A DNA stretch of 64,000 nt from Alkalimarinus coralli (lineage in GTDB: Bacteria; Pseudomonadota; Gammaproteobacteria; Pseudomonadales; Oleiphilaceae), in contig NZ_CP096016.1 in NCBI RefSeq assembly GCF_023650515.1, forward strand, positions 2,256,001 to 2,320,000. The letters are read 5' to 3'. The number at the start of each line of letters is the position of its first letter. Positions within the stretch are counted from its first letter, which is position 1. Positions 54,962 through 63,682 of the stretch are shown here, piece after piece. The position numbers and the translations under genes were made by a program. Below the pieces are notes generated by a model. The model did not search any database, was not told the DNA's origin, and was given only the letters and a program-made list of their open reading frames with translations.

Positions 54962-56605
54962 ATGAGAAAAACTCTAAAATTAGGAAAGCTAGCGGCAGCA
55001 GTCACCCTGACTACAGCAGCTCTTTCTGGAAGCACTGGAGCGTTTGCTGCAGCTGCTGCAAAACCCACTCTTAGCGAAGCTGACTTTGAAACAGCAAAGA
55101 CACTTTACTTCCAGCGTTGTGCAGGTTGCCACGGTGTTTTGCGTAAGGGTGCAACAGGTAAAAACCTTGAACCTAAAGAGACCCTGAAGAAAGGCCAGAA
55201 GCGTTTAGAGAAAATCATCGCTTACGGTACTGAAGGCGGCATGAACAACTTTGACGATATCTTTAGTAAAAAAGAGATCTCAATGCTTGCTACCTATATC
55301 CAGATGGAACCACCTGTTCCACCTGAAATGTCTCTAGAAATGATGAAGAAACATACCAAAGAGTATGTTGCTCCAAAAGATTACCCAACCAAGCCATTAC
55401 ACGGCCGCAACTGGGAAAACTTTTTCGTAGTAATCGAGCGTGACGCAGGTAAAGCCGCTATTGTCGATGGCGACAAGCATGAGATCGTTGCTCACATCGA
55501 TACTGGCTACGCGGTACACGTAATCAAAGGTTCAGAGCACCACAAAACACAACATCCTAAAGATGCTGTAGGACGTTTCTGGTACACCATCGGTCGCGAC
55601 GGTAAAGTCAACAAGATCGATTTGTGGCAGACTCCAGAGAAGATGCTTGTAGCTGAAACCAAGATGGCATATGACGCTCGAGATATCGCGGTATCTGGTG
55701 ACGGTAAATATGTTATTGCTGGCGGTTACTGGCCTCCACACTTCGTAATCATGGACGCAGAAACACTTGAGCCTCTGAAAGTCGTTTCTTCTCGTGGTAT
55801 CAACGTTGACGGTGAGTACGTAAACGAAGCACGTGTTGCGGCAATCTACACCACACCTAACGAGCCAACCTGGATGGTTGCTATTAAAGAGCTAGGCCAA
55901 ATGTGGCAGGTTGATTACAGCGACATCGACAACCTACGTATCGAGCAAATGGATACAGCCAAATTCCTGCATGATGGCTTCTTCGACCCAACAGGTCGTT
56001 ACTTCCAGATCGCAGCAAACGCATCTAACAAGATGGTTGTTGTAGATACTAAAGAGCGTAAGCTTGAGAAGATGATCGACGTTGCTTCACTTCCACACCC
56101 AGGACCAGGTGCTAACTGGACTGATAAGAAGTGCGGCCCTGTTGGCGCAACCACTCACCTTGGTAAAGGCGAAGTTTCTGTTTGGGGCAACGACCCAATC
56201 GGGCACCCAGATCAAGCGTGGAAAATGTGTTACACCGTTGAAACTGATGGTGCTGGCGTATTCATCCGAACTCACCCTGACTCACAATACGTTTGGGCTG
56301 ATCAGTTGAAGCACCCAGAGCCAGAAGTACAGCAAAGCGTTCAGGTTTTCGACAAAGATACACATGAGATTGTTAAAACTATCCGTGTAACTGAAGAAGA
56401 AGGCAAAGCTGCACTTCACATGGAGTTCAACCAAGACGGCACAGAAGTTTGGGTTTCAGTTTGGAACCGTGCTGACGCGAAGAACCCAACCGGTGAAATC
56501 GTAGTTTATGACGCGAAGACACTTAAAGAGAAGACTCGCATCAAAGGTCTAACCACACCTACTGGTAAGTTCAACGTATTTAACCGTGCGAACCACAAAA
56601 CCTAG
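54962..56605 (+). CDS. nirS: Cytochrome cd1 nitrite reductase
   Basis: A 547-residue periplasmic enzyme. A signal peptide (about 1-30, ending GAFA) precedes the heme c domain with CAGCH at 53-57. The eight-bladed d1 propeller follows, with HGRNWENFFVVIERDAGKAAIVDGD, HVIKGSEHHKTQHPKDAVGRFWYTIGRDGKV and ARDIAVSGDGKYVIAGGYWPPHFVIMDAETLEP. HPGPGANW and GATTHLGKGEVSVWGND are further NirS signatures. It reduces nitrite to nitric oxide. Divergent from norCB, with its own FNR/DNR box and a strong terminator behind it. Confidence 0.97.
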   Translation: MRKTLKLGKLAAAVTLTTAALSGSTGAFAAAAAKPTLSEADFETAKTLYFQRCAGCHGVLRKGATGKNLEPKETLKKGQKRLEKIIAYGTEGGMNNFDDIFSKKEISMLATYIQMEPPVPPEMSLEMMKKHTKEYVAPKDYPTKPLHGRNWENFFVVIERDAGKAAIVDGDKHEIVAHIDTGYAVHVIKGSEHHKTQHPKDAVGRFWYTIGRDGKVNKIDLWQTPEKMLVAETKMAYDARDIAVSGDGKYVIAGGYWPPHFVIMDAETLEPLKVVSSRGINVDGEYVNEARVAAIYTTPNEPTWMVAIKELGQMWQVDYSDIDNLRIEQMDTAKFLHDGFFDPTGRYFQIAANASNKMVVVDTKERKLEKMIDVASLPHPGPGANWTDKKCGPVGATTHLGKGEVSVWGNDPIGHPDQAWKMCYTVETDGAGVFIRTHPDSQYVWADQLKHPEPEVQQSVQVFDKDTHEIVKTIRVTEEEGKAALHMEFNQDGTEVWVSVWNRADAKNPTGEIVVYDAKTLKEKTRIKGLTTPTGKFNVFNRANHKT

Positions 56606-56623
56606 TAGTTGTAGCAAAACCAA

Positions 56624-56655
56624 GGAGGACATTGTATTCAATGTCCTCCATTTTG
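56624..56655 (+). terminator. Strong rho-independent terminator after nirS
   Basis: A perfect 11-bp stem, GGAGGACATTG and CAATGTCCTCC, with a 4-base loop and trailing ATTTTG. It starts 19 bases after the nirS stop, so the next gene needs its own promoter in the following 230 bases, where no clear FNR box is seen. Confidence 0.88.
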
Positions 56656-56882
56656 CCGTACGGCATCGAGCAAACCTGGCCGATAACGTAAGGCACATAG
56701 TGCAAAAAACATAAAAGAACTTTATTTCCTTCTCGTACCATCTACATGATGCGGTACACCTGGGAAATAACGTCAATAAAAGAATCAGGTTATAAATCTG
56801 TAAAAGAAAAGACGACAGGGCTTGCCACAAGCAATAACTCCGTTGTCTTCTCCTATTCGAGCAGCCTGGGTGGAGCAAAGCA

Positions 56883-58652
56883 ATGAAGAATAAGTCCTGG
56901 TTACAGGAACTTTTATCCAAAAAGATAATTCTGGGTACCACTATCGGAACCTCCCTGATATTCATGGCAATAGGTGTCATCTTCTGGGGTGGTTTTAACT
57001 GGTCTCTGGAAATGACTAACACCGAAGAATTTTGTATCTCATGCCATGAAATGGAAGAGAACGTTTATGTAGAATACAAAGAAACCATTCACTACAGTAA
57101 CCGCTCCGGTGTTCGTGCAACCTGCCCTGATTGCCACGTACCGAAAGACTGGATACACAAAATCCAGCGCAAGATTCAAGCGTCGAATGAAGTACTTCAT
57201 AAAATTTTGGGCACTATCGATACGCCTGAAAAATTTGATGCCAAACGCCTGGAACTTGCTAAAAATGAATGGAAACGAATGAAAGAGTCGGACTCCCGCG
57301 AGTGCCGAAACTGCCACAACTTCGAATCCATGCACCAGAATTCGCAAAAGCCACGCGCACTTAAGCAGCACACGGCGGCAATCCAACAGGGTAATACCTG
57401 TATTGACTGCCACAAAGGCATTGCACACAAGAGCGTTCGTCACCTGCTAACAGACGAAGAACTGGAAGAACTTGAAGCGCCAGACCCTGAAATGGCTAAA
57501 CCTGACGCGACTCTCCATTTATTCCAGCGTGATATCGAAGCTGCAGAGCAGGCCAAACTAGACGCTGAAGCAGAAAAGGTTCGCAAAGAAGAGGAAAAAG
57601 CACGTAAAAAAGCCGAAGCGGCTAAAAAAGCTGAAGAAGCAGCAGCTTCAGGTGCCTCGACTGCAAAGGCAACCCCAGCAACGGCTGGTGCAACCAGCGG
57701 TGTTAACTGGGATTCCGTTCCATCCAGAGATATTACTCTGTTCTTCCCTGGAACTGCATCAATTGAGTGGATTCACGGCAGAGAGCACGGCGGAAAGAGA
57801 GCATTCACTAAAGGTGATCGGTGCGTAGAGTGTCACGACGCTGAAACAATGGATATGGGTGCCAAAATCGTAACCGGCGAGAAACTTGAAGAGTCAGTAA
57901 TTCCTGGTAAGCGCGGCAGCATCCCGGTGACTGTTCAGGCGACTTACGACGCAGAGAACCTGTACATGAAGTTTAGCTGGCCAGAAGGTGAACATGCTGC
58001 AATTCCTTTCGCTGATGGCGGTAAAATGGATCCAGATAACCAGGTTAAGCTTGCCATGATGTTTGGTAGCGATGATGTCGAGTTTGCTGATCGGTCAGGC
58101 TGCTGGGGAAGCTGTCATGATGATGTCAAGAACATGCCTGGCGAAGTGGATGACGCAACCATTAAGGCATATGCAGACTCATCAAGACTTGATACATCTG
58201 GCGGCATTACCAAATATATCGCTGAAAGCCGCACCAAAGTTGAATACAAAGGACGACGCGGTAAAAAACTCGGTGGCTGGGATAAGCTGAAGTCAGAAGA
58301 CGAGATCAAAGCTGAACTTGAGGGCAAGAACTTCCTGGACCTGATCCGCTATGAAATTGGAACGGGAAAAGTTGAAGACGGTTACCTCTTGGAAGAACGT
58401 AAGATGAGCGGCGGGCAAGGTGCAACATTTACGTCTAACCTGACGGATGGCATCTGGACTGTAGAAATGACTCGTAAACTGGCTTCAGATAAGCCTGGGG
58501 ATGTAAGCTTTGATACAGCCAACGTTTATAACTTCGGTTTTGCAATTCATGATGATTTTAGTGACTCACGCTTCCATCATGTATCTCTGGGCTACCGTCT
58601 AGGTTTCGACAAAGACGAGGAAGGCATAGAGATAAACGCAACCAAGCAATAA
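56883..58652 (+). CDS. NirT/NapC-type multiheme cytochrome fused to an ethylbenzene-dehydrogenase-like heme domain
   Basis: A 589-residue protein. A membrane anchor (15-37) is followed by a NapC/NirT-like tetraheme domain with CISCH (51-55), CPDCH (81-85), CRNCH (141-145) and CIDCH (173-177). A charged Ala/Lys/Glu linker spans about 215-260. The second domain (about 275-589) resembles the heme-binding gamma subunit of ethylbenzene dehydrogenase. It has CVECH at 314-318 and an unusual CWGSCH (407-412, a CX3CH spacing), plus HGREHGG and [19 protein letters not shown]. NirT-type proteins pass quinol electrons to periplasmic reductases, so donation to NirS is likely. Confidence 0.82.
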   Translation: MKNKSWLQELLSKKIILGTTIGTSLIFMAIGVIFWGGFNWSLEMTNTEEFCISCHEMEENVYVEYKETIHYSNRSGVRATCPDCHVPKDWIHKIQRKIQASNEVLHKILGTIDTPEKFDAKRLELAKNEWKRMKESDSRECRNCHNFESMHQNSQKPRALKQHTAAIQQGNTCIDCHKGIAHKSVRHLLTDEELEELEAPDPEMAKPDATLHLFQRDIEAAEQAKLDAEAEKVRKEEEKARKKAEAAKKAEEAAASGASTAKATPATAGATSGVNWDSVPSRDITLFFPGTASIEWIHGREHGGKRAFTKGDRCVECHDAETMDMGAKIVTGEKLEESVIPGKRGSIPVTVQATYDAENLYMKFSWPEGEHAAIPFADGGKMDPDNQVKLAMMFGSDDVEFADRSGCWGSCHDDVKNMPGEVDDATIKAYADSSRLDTSGGITKYIAESRTKVEYKGRRGKKLGGWDKLKSEDEIKAELEGKNFLDLIRYEIGTGKVEDGYLLEERKMSGGQGATFTSNLTDGIWTVEMTRKLASDKPGDVSFDTANVYNFGFAIHDDFSDSRFHHVSLGYRLGFDKDEEGIEINATKQ

Positions 58653-58686
58653 TCCTCCTCTTGGTAGGTTCGCCTACCAGACCCTC

Positions 58687-58712
58687 AAGCCACCCATTTG
58701 GGTGGCTTTTTT
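58687..58712 (+). terminator. Strong rho-independent terminator after the multiheme gene
   Basis: Stem AAGCCACCC and GGGTGGCTT with a 4-base loop and a run of six T. A second small hairpin (58662-58679, GGTAGG/CCTACC) precedes it. Together they close the multiheme gene. Confidence 0.93.
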
Positions 58713-58948
58713 ATATCTCCCACACTGGAAAGTAGTCCACTTTTCTTCCTTCTCTTCCTTATGCATTGAGCCCTTTTTTCTTCTTTCACAGGTTCGTCAA
58801 TATAATTTACACCCTTTAGAATATGTATATTTTTTAAACACTCAATCTACCTGATTATTGGTCAATAAATAAACTGTGGCCCATCAATTGCCTTAGCCCG
58901 TGGGCGAACAATAATTATCGCAATACAACATTACCTGGGAGATATAGA

Positions 58949-59593
58949 ATGAAAACAAGATATATATTTAAGGTATTGATGACAGCCCTACTCGTCACAT
59001 GGGGTTTTTCCGCCAACTTGCAAGCTATGCCACAACTTAATTTTGATGTTGACAGTGGCGGCTCCTCTGTTAATACCGCAGGGTAAAGCCTTTGCAGTGG
59101 TTGTTCCAGCAGTTTTAGCCTTGCTTCGGGGCTGGACAGTGAAATATTCAGTTTAGCTGCTGGTGACAGCTACACATTTGATTTCTTTGATATAGAAATA
59201 TACGGCCCACCCAGCGGGTTTGGTGCCATAGGAGGATTTGTAGAGGCAACTCTCGCATTCGACCAGCCCGAAACAACATCCGCAACAGGGACAGGCCTAG
59301 GGGGTGCCCTTTGGGGATTTGACTTACTCTTCACATTTGACTGGTTTGGTGCAGGAGGACTAACATTCGGGCCAGGCGGACAACCAGGCAATGTAATGCT
59401 AACTGACGGTTCAGTATTTGGTGTCGAATTCTCAACAGTTGGCGACGCCTGCGGAGACAGGGGTTGCACACTTTATCAAACTGTCGAGGCAACGGTCACC
59501 GCATACAAAGTCGCTGACGTGCCAGAACCAAGCTCCATTGCGCTCATCGCTCTCGGTCTGGTTGCATTGAGTCTTTCACGCCGTCACGCATAA
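58949..59593 (+). pseudogene. PEP-CTERM protein gene with an in-frame stop
   Basis: The start (MKTRYIFKVLMTALLVTWGF then SANLQAMPQLNFDV) has GGGAG upstream and encodes a signal peptide. The frame then meets TAA at 59084-59086 after 45 codons and continues unbroken in the same frame to 59593. That part contains GDSYTFDFFDIEIYG, GGPG-rich segments, a paired CGDRGC, and a classic PEP-CTERM end VPEPSSIALIALGLVALSLS-RRHA. Without the stop it would be about 214 residues. PEP-CTERM proteins are sorted by exosortase for envelope or exopolysaccharide surfaces. The cleanest reading is one nonsense mutation or a sequencing error. The 296-base gap before it holds the previous terminators and nothing else visible. 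Confidence 0.75.
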
Positions 59594-59676
59594 CGGCGTC
59601 ACACATAGACCATTTAAAAACAGGCTGTAAAACATAGGCCCTTCAAACATAGCTCTCCAGCTATAGTTAAACAGGT

Positions 59677-59701
59677 GTGCTGACGACCTGGCCGTCAGCA
59701 C
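59677..59701. terminator. Hairpin between convergent genes
   Basis: A perfect 9-bp stem, GTGCTGACG and CGTCAGCAC, around a 7-base loop, directly after the minus-strand gene's stop. It likely serves as a shared terminator for the PEP-CTERM and binding-protein-like genes. No strong T-run. Confidence 0.55.
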
Positions 59702-60460
59702 TCACTGAAACCCTTCTACCCAGGCAGGAAATATATTCATTCGCTTGTCCCGTCGGGTAGTTCGTTTCAGGTCAACAAATGCTGATTCGCATAACGTCTT
59801 TTGGGCTTCAGAAAGTGCCTTTTTGATTAACATGCCCCCTATATCAAGCGGCTCACTCTCTGCAATAATATTCAGGTTATTAGCTTTTTCCCAGCGCCTG
59901 GCCAACGGCCCCGGCACCGCAGCAACAAAGACATCCCCATGGAGCAATAAGGTGATTGCGCCTTCATAATGCTGTGTTAGATAGATATTTTCATCGTCTA
60001 AAACAACCCCTTCATCATTATAAAGCTTCCTAACTTGTTCCCCTCCCAGATAGGATGTTTCAGAAATAATGCTAAGCCTCTCCCCTGCGACACTACTTAA
60101 GTCAGAGACGCCTGTACTTGCTTTAATGATAATCGCTGTCGTCAATGGGAAATTTTTATACGTTTTCACACGATTGAGCGTTTCGTAGTCTCTCACTTCC
60201 TGGCCCAACGAGGCTTGAGGTGCCGCCGAAAAGTAAATATCTCCTGCTACACCCCCTTCTTTGAACTTAAGGTCAACTGAGCACTCTCGTTTCAGCATGT
60301 ATTGCTTGAAACTTTCAATTGATCGTGATGTTTGGCTACCACCCTCCCCGAGTGGCAGAACGAGTTCGAGCGGCGCAGAAAATACCTTTATAGATATAAT
60401 AAAACTAAACAACACTATCACTATTGAAGTATAACGTTTCAATTTCATTTCCTGGGCCAT
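59702..60460 (-). CDS. Periplasmic substrate-binding-like protein (phosphonate-type fold)
   Basis: A 252-residue exported protein (start MAQEMKLKRYTS; ATG at 60448 is the alternative). The signal peptide ends near KVFSA and the mature part looks like a PhnD-type binding-protein fold: PLELVLPLGEGGSQTSRSIESFKQYM, SDLSSVAGERLSIISETSYLGGEQVRKLY, HGDVFVAAVPGPLARRWEKANNLNIIAESEPLDIGGMLIKKALSEAQ. No transporter genes are adjacent. It may bind a small anion, or act as a sensor for denitrification, since it lies inside the nir locus with an FNR/DNR box just upstream. The assignment is by fold impression only. Confidence 0.6.
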   Translation of the reverse strand: MAQEMKLKRYTSIVIVLFSFIISIKVFSAPLELVLPLGEGGSQTSRSIESFKQYMLKRECSVDLKFKEGGVAGDIYFSAAPQASLGQEVRDYETLNRVKTYKNFPLTTAIIIKASTGVSDLSSVAGERLSIISETSYLGGEQVRKLYNDEGVVLDDENIYLTQHYEGAITLLLHGDVFVAAVPGPLARRWEKANNLNIIAESEPLDIGGMLIKKALSEAQKTLCESAFVDLKRTTRRDKRMNIFPAWVEGFQ

Positions 60461-60507
60461 TCAATTATTGAGTTCAGTCAAAGTAGCTCAAAGACCTTTA
60501 AGCTATG

Positions 60508-60521
60508 TTGACTACCATCAA
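60508..60521 (+). promoter_or_regulatory. FNR/DNR-type box before the cupredoxin-nirC-nirF operon
   Basis: TTGACTACCATCAA is TTGAC-N4-ATCAA, the reverse orientation of the TTGAT-N4-GTCAA boxes of norC and nirS. It is 117 bases before the cupredoxin ATG and 48 bases from the start of the opposing binding-protein-like gene, so it could control either or both. Confidence 0.75.
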
Positions 60522-60637
60522 GCAACGACGGTTAATGCTGTGACAGTATCAACACCACAGATGGGTTAATCAAGGTGTAGAAACCCAATCAGGCACTAAA
60601 CTTATAAGTGTTTATAAAAACATAAAAGGAGCGGGCA

Positions 60638-60958
60638 ATGTTTAATAAAGTCATCTTAGCTTTTATGGCTTTGATTATTTCATTCACAGTGAACGCAGGT
60701 GACGTAGCGGACGTTAGCATTAAAAAGTTTGAGTTTATCCCCAAAGAAATCACCGTAAAAAAAGGAACCAAGATTCGCTGGACAAACAATGAAAAACGTC
60801 AGTATCACAGCGTCTGGTTTGAAGAGCGTGGCGACCCAGAGCCTGACTACTTCTTTCCTGAAGAAACATTCGAACTTGAGTTTAACGAAGTGGGTACTTT
60901 TCCATATCGTTGCGGCCCGCACCCCGAAATGCTGGGTACTGTCATAGTTACAGAATAG
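60638..60958 (+). CDS. Periplasmic cupredoxin (plastocyanin/azurin family)
   Basis: A 106-residue exported blue-copper-type protein. A signal peptide (MFNKVILAFMALIISFTVNA) precedes a cupredoxin domain with ligands H57 (RQYHSVWF), C92, H95 and M98 (RCGPHPEMLGTV). The N-terminal strand VSIKKFEFIPKEITVKKGTKIRW is typical. It may carry electrons to NirS, replacing or aiding cytochrome c551 or azurin. It starts an operon-like run with nirC, nirF, nirD, nirL and nirG, with ribosome site GGAGCGG. Confidence 0.9.
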   Translation: MFNKVILAFMALIISFTVNAGDVADVSIKKFEFIPKEITVKKGTKIRWTNNEKRQYHSVWFEERGDPEPDYFFPEETFELEFNEVGTFPYRCGPHPEMLGTVIVTE

Positions 60959-61002
60959 CCACACTCACAGAGTAACCATTAAACATCAGTGGTAGACCCT
61001 AT

Positions 61003-61374
61003 ATGTCTAAAACCGCATCACCTAAAAAGTTGGCTATTCAACTTACCGTAGTAATCGCCATCATTGTACTAGCCGTCATTGCCAAAAGAGCCGTTGCGAG
61101 TGAGACCGACGGTGAAATATCCGCTGATCGCGCAGCAGAGCTTACACATATGCTTAAACACGATTGTGGCTCATGCCACGGTATGACACTTAAGGGTGGA
61201 CTGGGGCCTTCCTTGTTGCCTGAAGAGTTCAAGGGCAAAAACATCGAATATATTAAGTTGACGATCCTTCACGGAAGAAGCGGAACCGCCATGCCACCCT
61301 GGAAATCAATCATCAGTGAGCGTGATGCTGAGTGGATAGCAGAGTATCTATACTCAGGCCAAATCAACAAATAA
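61003..61374 (+). CDS. nirC: NirC-like cytochrome c
   Basis: A 123-residue cytochrome with an N-terminal membrane/signal segment (KKLAIQLTVVIAIIVLAVIAKRAVA) and heme motif CGSCH at 55-59. A methionine near KGGLGPSLL...GTAMPPWKS is a candidate axial ligand. The short cytochrome c55x type fits NirC, which donates electrons to or helps mature NirS. It starts 44 bases after the cupredoxin and is followed by nirF after 32 bases. Confidence 0.85.
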   Translation: MSKTASPKKLAIQLTVVIAIIVLAVIAKRAVASETDGEISADRAAELTHMLKHDCGSCHGMTLKGGLGPSLLPEEFKGKNIEYIKLTILHGRSGTAMPPWKSIISERDAEWIAEYLYSGQINK

Positions 61375-61406
61375 ACCCAACACTATACCGCTTTGGAACC
61401 AAGAAA

Positions 61407-62642
61407 ATGCCAAGCCAAAATAAACTGAAGCTTAAAGCAGCCATACTAACGACCACTCTATCATTTGCAACACTATTGGGTGGATGTGCATCAACGACTG
61501 TCACGCAATACAAGGCAAGTGGTGATTTGGGCACTATTATTGAGAGAGCCGACGGAGCTGTTTCGATAGTCAATACGTCTGATAGAGCGGTGGAAGGACG
61601 AATCGAAGGGTTGGGAGACCTGTCTCATGCCTCAATCGTATATTCCAGAGATGAGCAATATGCATATGTTTTTGGTCGCGATGGAGGGCTGACCAAAGTA
61701 GATATTCTCAATCAGAATATTGCGAAGCGCGTATTGCAAGCAGGTAACAGCATTGGGGGTGCGATATCTCAAGATGGAAAACTTATTGCGGTATCAAACT
61801 ATACACCAGGCGGCGTAAAAGTATTTGATGCTGAAACCCTTGAACTCGTTGCCGACATTCCAGCCATATATACCGACGAAAATGGCGAACAGAAGCAGTC
61901 AAAAACCGTTGGATTGGTCGACGCGCCAGGGCAAAGGTTTGTATTTAGTCTGTTTGAAGGGAACGAAACCTGGATCGCAGACTTCTCCGATGCAAGTTCA
62001 GCAGAAGGCACGGCACCCAAGATTACAAAATTAAAAAGTGTTGGAAAGCAACCTTACGATGCCTTGATATCTCCAGATGGTCGTTACTATATTGCCGGAT
62101 TGTTTGGTCAGGATGGCTTAGCACTTATTGACCTATGGCATCCGGAAAAAGGATCCAAACTGATTCTACCCGATTACGGCAAAGGCCAGGAAAGACTGCC
62201 AGTCTACAAAATGCCTCACCTCGAAGGCTGGGCTGTTGCCGGCAATTATGCGTTTGTGCCAGCAGTAGGTCGTCACGAGGTACTGGTTGTTGATATGAAT
62301 AGCTGGACTCAAGTGGGAGAAATTCCCGTGTATGGTCAGCCGGTATTCGTCATGTCGCGCCCTGATGCTCGCGAAATCTGGGTCAATTTTGCCTTTCCCA
62401 AAAATGACACACTGCAAATGATCGATGCCGAGTCTTTTGAGCTTAAAAAGACATTAAAACCAGGCAAAGCAGTGCTTCATATGGAGTTTACTCCACGCGG
62501 CGAAGAGGTTTGGGTCTCTGTTCGCGACGAAGATACAGTAAGAATCTATAACACCACGACTTACGAAGAAATAACCTCGCTTAAAGCGCTTAAGCCAAGC
62601 GGGATATTTTTTACTTCTCGAGCGCACAGGATAGGCCTTTAA
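61407..62642 (+). CDS. nirF: NirF, heme d1 biosynthesis
   Basis: A 411-residue protein that starts MPSQNKLKLKAAILTTTL, with a lipoprotein signal and cleavage cysteine in LLGGCAS. The rest is a propeller like the d1 domain of NirS: SGDLGTIIERADGAVSIVNTSDRAVEGRIEGLGDLSHASIVYSRD, AYVFGRDGGLTKVDI, ISQDGKLIAVSNYTPGGVKVFD and GKAVLHMEFTPRGEEVWVSVRDEDTV. NirF is required for heme d1 maturation. The shorter start is chosen because the 25-codon longer frame would overlap nirC, and GGAA precedes the ATG used. Confidence 0.93.
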   Translation: MPSQNKLKLKAAILTTTLSFATLLGGCASTTVTQYKASGDLGTIIERADGAVSIVNTSDRAVEGRIEGLGDLSHASIVYSRDEQYAYVFGRDGGLTKVDILNQNIAKRVLQAGNSIGGAISQDGKLIAVSNYTPGGVKVFDAETLELVADIPAIYTDENGEQKQSKTVGLVDAPGQRFVFSLFEGNETWIADFSDASSAEGTAPKITKLKSVGKQPYDALISPDGRYYIAGLFGQDGLALIDLWHPEKGSKLILPDYGKGQERLPVYKMPHLEGWAVAGNYAFVPAVGRHEVLVVDMNSWTQVGEIPVYGQPVFVMSRPDAREIWVNFAFPKNDTLQMIDAESFELKKTLKPGKAVLHMEFTPRGEEVWVSVRDEDTVRIYNTTTYEEITSLKALKPSGIFFTSRAHRIGL

Positions 62643-62653
62643 ACCGGAATCTG

Positions 62654-63118
62654 ATGATGAGTATAGCTGTAGATGCATTAGGTCAAAAAATTATTGACCG
62701 CTACCAAAAAGGGTTTCCCCTATCCGCCACTCCTTTTAAAGACATAGCCGATGAGCTGGGGGTACTGGAACAAGACGTTATCGATTGCGTTTCGTCACTG
62801 CAGCAAACTGATGTCGTGTCACGAGTTGGCCCGGTTTTCAATCACAAAAAAGCAGGCGATAGTACATTGGCTGCCATATCTGTGCCTGAAGAGCTGCTGA
62901 GTGAAGTCGCTGAAATGGTCAACCAGTTCGACGAAGTGAATCACAACTACGCCCGTGAGCACAAATATAATCTCTGGTTTGTCGTTACCGCGACAGATCA
63001 ACAGCACCTAAAGAAAACACTACAGGCAATAGAAAACAAAACTGGCTATCCCATACTAAACTTACCGATGGAACAGGCCTACCATATTGACCTAGGGTTC
63101 AAGTTGAATTGGAGTTAA
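62654..63118 (+). CDS. nirD: NirD-like siroheme decarboxylase subunit (AsnC/Lrp type)
   Basis: A 154-residue AsnC/Lrp-like protein: LGQKIIDRYQKGFPLSATPFKDIADELGVLEQDVIDCVSSL, then VVSRVGPVFNHKKAGDSTLAAISVPEEL, and the signature VNHNYAREHKYNLWFVVTA. NirD/NirL/NirG/NirH proteins decarboxylate siroheme to didecarboxysiroheme in heme d1 synthesis; this one has the NirD/NirG-type His. nirL follows 6 bases later. Confidence 0.88.
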   Translation: MMSIAVDALGQKIIDRYQKGFPLSATPFKDIADELGVLEQDVIDCVSSLQQTDVVSRVGPVFNHKKAGDSTLAAISVPEELLSEVAEMVNQFDEVNHNYAREHKYNLWFVVTATDQQHLKKTLQAIENKTGYPILNLPMEQAYHIDLGFKLNWS

Positions 63119-63124
63119 ATCAAC

Positions 63125-63682
63125 ATGACTGAGTTAAACGATATTCAACAACAAGCGCTGAAGTGCGCTATTCAAGAAGGGCTCCCAGTTGACCCGCGCC
63201 CTTATCAGGTATTGGCTGATATTATCGGAAGCAGCGAGCAAGAAGTTATTAGCTGTATTGAAAAATGGATCAATAGTGGCCTGATTAAACGGTTTGGACT
63301 GGTGATAAAGCACCATAAACTCGGCTATAACGCTAATGCCATGGTCGTCTGGAATGTTAGCGATGAGCTTGTTGATGACATAGGTGAACGCATCAAGCAG
63401 TCCGGTTTGGTTACTCTTTGCTATCGTCGGCCGCGCAGGCTGCCAAACTGGAACTATAACCTCTTTTGTATGATACACGGTAAAGACCGCAGCCAGGTGC
63501 TTGAGCAGCTTGAACAACTAAGGGAAGTTTGCCAACTCAACGAAATTGAGCATGACGTCCTATTTAGCTACAAGCAATTTAAGCAGTGCGGAGGCCGCTT
63601 TCATAAGCAGCACCCATCCTCCCCTAGCACGCCATCAACATACCAGTGGAATATTGAGAAAAAGGCTGTAAATCATGGATGA
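63125..63682 (+). CDS. nirL: NirL/NirH-like siroheme decarboxylase subunit
   Basis: A 185-residue AsnC/Lrp-like protein of the NirL/NirH type: DIQQQALKCAIQEGLPVDPRPYQVLADIIGSSEQEVISCIEKWINSGLIKRFGLVIKHHKLGYNANAMVVWNVSDELV, then VTLCYRRPRRLPNWNYNLFCMIHGKDR. It should pair with the NirD-type protein. The C-terminal 25 residues are a Pro/Ser-rich tail (HPSSPSTPSTYQWN). It overlaps the next gene by 8 bases. Confidence 0.88.
   Translation: MTELNDIQQQALKCAIQEGLPVDPRPYQVLADIIGSSEQEVISCIEKWINSGLIKRFGLVIKHHKLGYNANAMVVWNVSDELVDDIGERIKQSGLVTLCYRRPRRLPNWNYNLFCMIHGKDRSQVLEQLEQLREVCQLNEIEHDVLFSYKQFKQCGGRFHKQHPSSPSTPSTYQWNIEKKAVNHG

Noticed and set aside
56549-57022. Minus-strand open frame across the nirS-multiheme gap
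   Set aside because: It covers the nirS terminator and parts of both genes on the wrong strand, with a biased composition.
57039-57443. Minus-strand open frame of 134 codons inside the multiheme cytochrome gene
   Set aside because: It lies fully within the NirT-like gene, whose heme motifs are certain, and has no family resemblance or ribosome site.
59084-59086. Selenocysteine or pyrrolysine recoding in the PEP-CTERM gene
   Set aside because: The codon is TAA, which neither system uses, and no recoding hairpin is seen.
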